Shown here piece by piece: positions 60,113 to 64,000 of a DNA stretch of 64,000 nucleotides. The stretch is from Collinsella aerofaciens. Lineage in GTDB: Bacteria; Actinomycetota; Coriobacteriia; Coriobacteriales; Coriobacteriaceae. The translations under genes and the position numbers were made by a program. The DNA lies in the NCBI RefSeq assembly GCF_015548375.1, contig NZ_JADMWW010000006.1, positions 1-64,000 of the forward strand, read 5' to 3'. Under the pieces are notes generated by a model that worked only from the letters and a program-made list of their open reading frames with translations, made no database searches and was not told where the DNA came from. Positions within the stretch are counted from its first letter, which is position 1; each line of letters starts with the position of its first letter.

Positions 60113-61231
60113 ATGAATCCAAATCCCTTTAAGCCAACGGCAGGCAAGCGGCCTCCGATGCTCATTGGTCGCGAGTCGGTCATCGAAGATTTCGAGGAAG
60201 GGCTCGATAACGGCGCCGGAGCGCCGGGCAGGCTCATGCTCATTACGGGAAACCGCGGCTGCGGCAAGACAGTTCTCCTGCGGGAGCTGCAACGTCTGGC
60301 CAGCGAGCGCGGATGGGCGGTTGTCTCCGATTCCGCTTCGCTTGGCTTATGCGACCGCTTGGCCGACGCGCTTCGCTCGAATAAACCCGTTGTGACGTCA
60401 ATGGAGTTCGGTCCTTCGTTTGGCCGGATGTCGGTCGAGGCGGCGCGAGCAAAGGGCGAGACGTTGCGAGGGCTGGTCAACGAGCGCCTTAAGAAGCTCG
60501 GTCCAGGCAAGGGCATACTGTTTGCGATTGACGAGGCGCAATCGGCGTCTATCGAGGAACTGGCGGCTCTTGCCGTTCTCTATCAGCAGGTGCTCGGAGA
60601 CCAGGATGCCACGGGATTACCCGATAGCGACCAGCGCGGTCTTGCGCTGGTTTTTGCCGGCTTGCCCAGTATGGTTGACGATCTGCTCGAAGAGCCGAGC
60701 GTGACGTTTTTGCGCCGCGCCCAGCAGCGTACGCTGGGGGCGATATCTTTGCCCAAGGTGCGCGATTCATATATCCAGACGGTCAAAGACGCTGGTCTTT
60801 ACGTTGACGCGGAGACGGCGGACCTTGCGGCACGCAAGAGCATGGGGCATCCCTATATGGTTCAGCTGGTGGGATATTACATGTGGCGGTCTGCTGTCCG
60901 GCGTGGCTCGCAGGTCATCGAAAGGCGCGATGTCGAGGATGGCCATGCGGATGCCGTCTCCGAGTTCTACGAAGCGGTTGACGCGCCCCTGTATTACGGG
61001 CTGCGCAGTCCACAGCGCCTCTTTATCGAGGCCATGGCGGTTGACGAGGACAAACCGACGCGCATGGCGGATATCATTGAGCGCTGCGAGCGTACCCAGA
61101 GCTGGGCGAGTAAATATCGAGCAAGCCTGATTCGCGAGCGCGTCATCGAAGCTGCCGGATACGGCCTCGTCCGGTTTACCGTGCCCATGCTGGGCGCGTA
61201 CATTCGCGATCGAGTTTTATGGCATGAGTAG
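60113..61231 (+). CDS. AAA-type ATP-binding protein with C-terminal winged helix
   Basis: 372 residues, GGAGG upstream. P-loop GNRGCGKT (46-53), Walker B GILFAIDEAQ (Asp140, Glu141), a sensor region VFAGLPS, and a C-terminal winged-helix (about 305-360; RMADIIERCERTQSWASKYR, then ASLIRERVIE). An Orc/Cdc6-like or archaeal-ATPase-type fold; such proteins in gut Actinobacteria have no assigned role. Its gene overlaps the UvrA-like gene by eight bases and follows 10-bp phased repeats. A decayed relative lies at 3137. Confidence 0.82.
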   Translation: MNPNPFKPTAGKRPPMLIGRESVIEDFEEGLDNGAGAPGRLMLITGNRGCGKTVLLRELQRLASERGWAVVSDSASLGLCDRLADALRSNKPVVTSMEFGPSFGRMSVEAARAKGETLRGLVNERLKKLGPGKGILFAIDEAQSASIEELAALAVLYQQVLGDQDATGLPDSDQRGLALVFAGLPSMVDDLLEEPSVTFLRRAQQRTLGAISLPKVRDSYIQTVKDAGLYVDAETADLAARKSMGHPYMVQLVGYYMWRSAVRRGSQVIERRDVEDGHADAVSEFYEAVDAPLYYGLRSPQRLFIEAMAVDEDKPTRMADIIERCERTQSWASKYRASLIRERVIEAAGYGLVRFTVPMLGAYIRDRVLWHE

Positions 61232-63737
61232 GGTGATAAAGGTGACGGAACAGAAGATGAGCCCGCAGGCTATCGAAGTGCGTGGCGCACGTGTACACAA
61301 CCTCAAGGACATCGATATCGATATTCCGCTGGGAAAGCTCGTGGGTATTGCCGGCGTGTCGGGCTCGGGCAAGAGTTCGCTGGCGCTGGGGGTTCTTTAT
61401 GCTGAGGGCTCGCGTCGCTACTTGGAAGCACTCAGCACCTATACTCGACGTCGCCTGACGCAGGCCGAACACGCCCAGGTGGACGAGGTACTGCACGTGC
61501 CGGCGGCGCTCGCATTGCATCAGCGCCCCAGCGTGCCGGGCGTGCGTTCCACCTTTGGCACCATGACCGAGCTCAACAACAGCCTGCGTCTGCTCTTTAG
61601 CCGCTGTGCCCATCACGTGTGCCCGCATTGCGGGGCGCGTGTGGAGCCGAGCCTTAATGTGGCTGCGGGCCTGTCGCTCACGTGCCCCGCATGCGGCCGC
61701 GAGTTCTACGCGCCGGGTGCCGAGGACCTTGCCTTTAACAGCGGCGGCGCGTGCTCTACCTGCGGCGGCACTGGTGTCATGCGCGAGGTGGACGAGGCGA
61801 GCCTGGTGCCCGACGAGTCAAAGACCATCAACGAAGGCGCGGTGCTTCCCTGGGGTACGCTCATGTGGGATCTGATGAAGCAGGTGGCCGGCGAGATGGG
61901 CGTGCGCACCGACGTGCCGTTTAACCAGCTCACGCCTCAAGAGCGCGACATCGTGTTTCATGGTCCGGCGGTTAAGAAGCACATCCTCTACGTGCCCAAA
62001 AACGGCGAGGGCGCTACGCCACTCGACTTTACCTATTACAACGCCGTCTATACCGTCGAGAATGCGCTCGCCAAGGTCAAGGACGATAAGGGCTTAAAAC
62101 GCGTTGCGCGCTTTTTGCGCGAGGGGCCATGCCGTGACTGCGGCGGCACGCGTCTCTCTGAGGCCGCACGCCAGCCCCAGGTGCGCGGTATCAATCTGGC
62201 ACAGGCCGCGGCCATGACGCTTGGTGATGCGGTTGAGTGGGTGCGCGAGGTGCCCGCATCCTTGCCGACCGAGATGCAGCCCATGGCGACGGATATCTGC
62301 GATTCGTTTTTGGGTGCGGCCCGTCGCCTGGTCGATTTGGGCCTCGATTATCTTTCGCTCGATCGCGCCGGTGCCACGCTTTCCACGGGTGAGCGCCAGC
62401 GCGTGCAACTCGCCCGCGTGGTGCGCAACCGATCGACGGGCGTGCTCTATGTGCTGGACGAGCCCTCGATTGGCTTGCATCCTGCCAATGTCGACGGCCT
62501 GGTAGGCGTGATGCGAGATCTGGTGGATGACGGTAACACCGTGGTTGTTGTCGACCACGATACGCGCGTACTGGCGGATGCCGACTATCTGGTCGAGATG
62601 GGTCCCGTTGCCGGAGCAGGCGGCGGCAATGTGATCGCCGCTGGTACGGTAGACGAGGTCGAGCAATCGCAGGGCAGTCGCATCGCGCCGTTTTTGCGCT
62701 CAGAGTCCAAGCGCTTGCGTCCGCAGGTGACTGATGAGGAAATGTTCGACCAGGGCCATATCCGCATGGCAACCGAGGCCATCCATACCGTCAAACCGCT
62801 CGAAGTCGATATCCCGCGCGGCCGCCTTGTCGCGGTGACGGGCGTTTCGGGTTCGGGCAAGACGACGTTGGTGCTCGAGACGCTCATCCCGGCGCTCAAG
62901 GCGCAGGCAGCCGGCGAACGCTTGCCGGGGCACGTGCGTTGGGTCGATGCCGAGGGCATTGCCCGTGCCAACCTGATTGACGCCACGCCCATCGGTGCCA
63001 ACGTGCGCTCGACGGTAGCGACCTATGCCGACATCCATGATGAGCTGCGCCGCGCCTTCGCCCGTACGCCCGAAGCCAAGGCAGCCGGCTACAAGGCAGG
63101 TGCCTTTAGCTACAACACTGGCACTCTGCGCTGCCCTACGTGCGATGGCACGGGCTCGATATCGCTCGACGTGCAGTTTCTGCCCGACGTCGAGATCGTC
63201 TGCCCAGCGTGTCGCGGTTCGCGTTATGCAGACACGGCTTCGCATATCCATCGCGAGGGCAAGGACGGGAGCCTGCTTACGTTGCCGCAGCTCATGGACA
63301 TGAGTGTGGACGAGGCCATCGACGCCACACTGGGACTCAAGAAAGTCCAGGCGCGCTTGCAGACCTTGCACGACCTGGGCTTGGGTTATCTCACGCTCGG
63401 TGAGCCCACGCCGGCGCTCTCGGGCGGCGAGGCGCAGCGTCTTAAGCTTGCGAGCGAGATGGGACGCGTGCAGGACGATGCCGTATTCGTGTTCGACGAG
63501 CCTACGATCGGCCTACATCCGCTCGATGTTCAGGTGCTGCTGAGTGTGTTCGACGGCCTTGTTGCCAAGGGCGCCACGGTTATCGTGATCGAACACGATC
63601 TCGACCTTATCCGTAACGCCGATTATGTGATCGACATGGGCCCGGGCGGTGGCGACGCCGGCGGGCAAATCGTCTGCGCCGGCACGCCGGCGGATATCGT
63701 CGCTTGCTCCAAGAGCATTACCGGTCGCTACCTATAA
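61224..63737 (+). CDS. UvrA2-like ABC ATPase (class lacking the UvrB-binding domain)
   Basis: 837 residues as taken from ATG 61224; other starts at GTG 61239 and ATG 61257 are possible, none with a clear ribosome site. Two UvrA ABC modules: Walker A GVSGSGKSS and GVSGSGKTT, zinc fingers CPHCGARV/CPACGREF and CPTCDGTG/CPACRGS, signatures LSTGERQRVQLAR and LSGGEAQRLKLAS, and Walker B VLDEPSIGLHP. Shorter than UvrA (about 940) by loss of the UvrB-binding region. UvrA2 proteins are linked to resistance to DNA-damaging drugs or antibiotics. Overlap with the ATPase gene suggests a joint transcript. Confidence 0.88.
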   Translation: MSRVIKVTEQKMSPQAIEVRGARVHNLKDIDIDIPLGKLVGIAGVSGSGKSSLALGVLYAEGSRRYLEALSTYTRRRLTQAEHAQVDEVLHVPAALALHQRPSVPGVRSTFGTMTELNNSLRLLFSRCAHHVCPHCGARVEPSLNVAAGLSLTCPACGREFYAPGAEDLAFNSGGACSTCGGTGVMREVDEASLVPDESKTINEGAVLPWGTLMWDLMKQVAGEMGVRTDVPFNQLTPQERDIVFHGPAVKKHILYVPKNGEGATPLDFTYYNAVYTVENALAKVKDDKGLKRVARFLREGPCRDCGGTRLSEAARQPQVRGINLAQAAAMTLGDAVEWVREVPASLPTEMQPMATDICDSFLGAARRLVDLGLDYLSLDRAGATLSTGERQRVQLARVVRNRSTGVLYVLDEPSIGLHPANVDGLVGVMRDLVDDGNTVVVVDHDTRVLADADYLVEMGPVAGAGGGNVIAAGTVDEVEQSQGSRIAPFLRSESKRLRPQVTDEEMFDQGHIRMATEAIHTVKPLEVDIPRGRLVAVTGVSGSGKTTLVLETLIPALKAQAAGERLPGHVRWVDAEGIARANLIDATPIGANVRSTVATYADIHDELRRAFARTPEAKAAGYKAGAFSYNTGTLRCPTCDGTGSISLDVQFLPDVEIVCPACRGSRYADTASHIHREGKDGSLLTLPQLMDMSVDEAIDATLGLKKVQARLQTLHDLGLGYLTLGEPTPALSGGEAQRLKLASEMGRVQDDAVFVFDEPTIGLHPLDVQVLLSVFDGLVAKGATVIVIEHDLDLIRNADYVIDMGPGGGDAGGQIVCAGTPADIVACSKSITGRYL

Positions 63738-63740
63738 CCG

Positions 63741-63774
63741 AATGTGATAAAGGGACTGTCCCTTTGTTACATTC
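63741..63774. repeat. REP-like palindrome, TGTGATA type
   Basis: AATGTGATAAAGGGAC and GTCCCTTTGTTACATT, one-base centre T. Three bases past the UvrA2 stop. The stop codon of the leftward TrmL-like gene is read from its right arm. Confidence 0.85.
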
Positions 63775-64000
63775 CCGGAAAGCCTGTTTGGCGCAGGGCC
63801 TCGTAGAGGACGATGGCGGCGCTGTTGGAGAGGTTGAGTGCACTGATGCGGTAGTCGTCCGGGTTGACGAAGTTGCCGCAGATGTCCTGTTGAAGGATGG
63901 CCTCGTGGCTGTCCTCGGTATGCCCGAGTGATTCCTCGTGGGCTTCCCATGCCTCGGCGTTATCGAGTGAGTCACAATCGCGCAGCATCGGGATGCGCTC
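63767..64000 (-). CDS. TrmL-like tRNA 2'-O-methyltransferase, C-terminal part (runs off the window)
   Basis: 78 codons are present. The SPOUT knot end shows ERIPM and, after an insertion of about 45 residues, LNLSNSAAIVLYEALRQTG. In TrmL the pattern is IPM followed closely by RSLNLSNSVA, so the acidic insertion (LDNAEAWEAHEESLGHTEDS) between the two is unusual. The stop lies in the REP-like palindrome at 63741. TrmL methylates the ribose of the wobble base of leucine tRNAs. Most of the gene is outside the window. Confidence 0.78.
   Translation of the reverse strand, partial: ERIPMLRDCDSLDNAEAWEAHEESLGHTEDSHEAILQQDICGNFVNPDDYRISALNLSNSAAIVLYEALRQTGFPGM

Overview
The window is a high-GC bacterial chromosome segment that looks like a gut Coriobacteriia genome, most probably Collinsella or a close relative. 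This is inferred from base composition, codon style, gene content (OFA-family transporters beside an agmatine deiminase, a CD1871A-type CXXC miniprotein, EFR1 ferredoxin, many DMT and MATE exporters) and a family of short palindromes built around GGGAC/GTCCC. No rRNA, tRNA, CRISPR array or intact insertion sequence was seen.

Left edge (1-3800) is a scrap zone. It holds the first codons of an ABC ATPase, a TetR gene cut off and joined to an HsdS fragment, a small gene resembling ToxN/TenpN-type ribonucleases behind a structured leader (candidate type III toxin-antitoxin), YjdF with a long leader, a flavodoxin-like reductase, and two decayed ATPase genes that keep repeat-rich promoter regions.

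3800-21500: a two-gene type IIA topoisomerase operon (parE-like then parC-like, minus strand); a giant Tat/LAxTG cell-wall protein with a LuxR-type regulator upstream; a two-component system divergent from a CXXC miniprotein / membrane 4Fe-4S protein / TlpA-like lipoprotein operon; and a MacB-like ABC ATPase-permease fusion with a very large outside domain.

21500-27700: a probable agmatine or related guanidino/ureido-compound locus: a frameshifted OFA transporter, a TetR regulator, agmatine deiminase, an unusual carbamoyltransferase (HELP in place of HCLP) and an intact OFA transporter. Related half-sites in front of both transcription units suggest one TetR regulon. No carbamate kinase is present.

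27700-30300 is intergenic-rich: long hairpins, a duplicated 65-bp stem-loop, an inverted repeat and an orphan ribbon-helix-helix antitoxin. 30300-43700 carries glutaredoxin, a TipAS-type regulator, TrmO, a MalY-like lyase, a solute-binding lipoprotein overlapping a hybrid histidine kinase, a NimA-like flavoprotein, a second hybrid kinase with two solute-binding domains fused on, a K+ channel, LOG, a ClC protein and an EFR1 ferredoxin.

43700-64000 is mostly housekeeping and transport: DMT exporters, a GntR/ABC operon, release factor 3, a queuosine-precursor transporter with a good preQ1-I riboswitch candidate, SDR, uracil-DNA glycosylase, LysR, MATE, RlmA, RsmJ, GNAT, a TetM-like GTPase, an ATPase behind 10-bp phased repeats overlapping a UvrA2-like gene, and the 3' part of a TrmL-like methyltransferase at the right edge.
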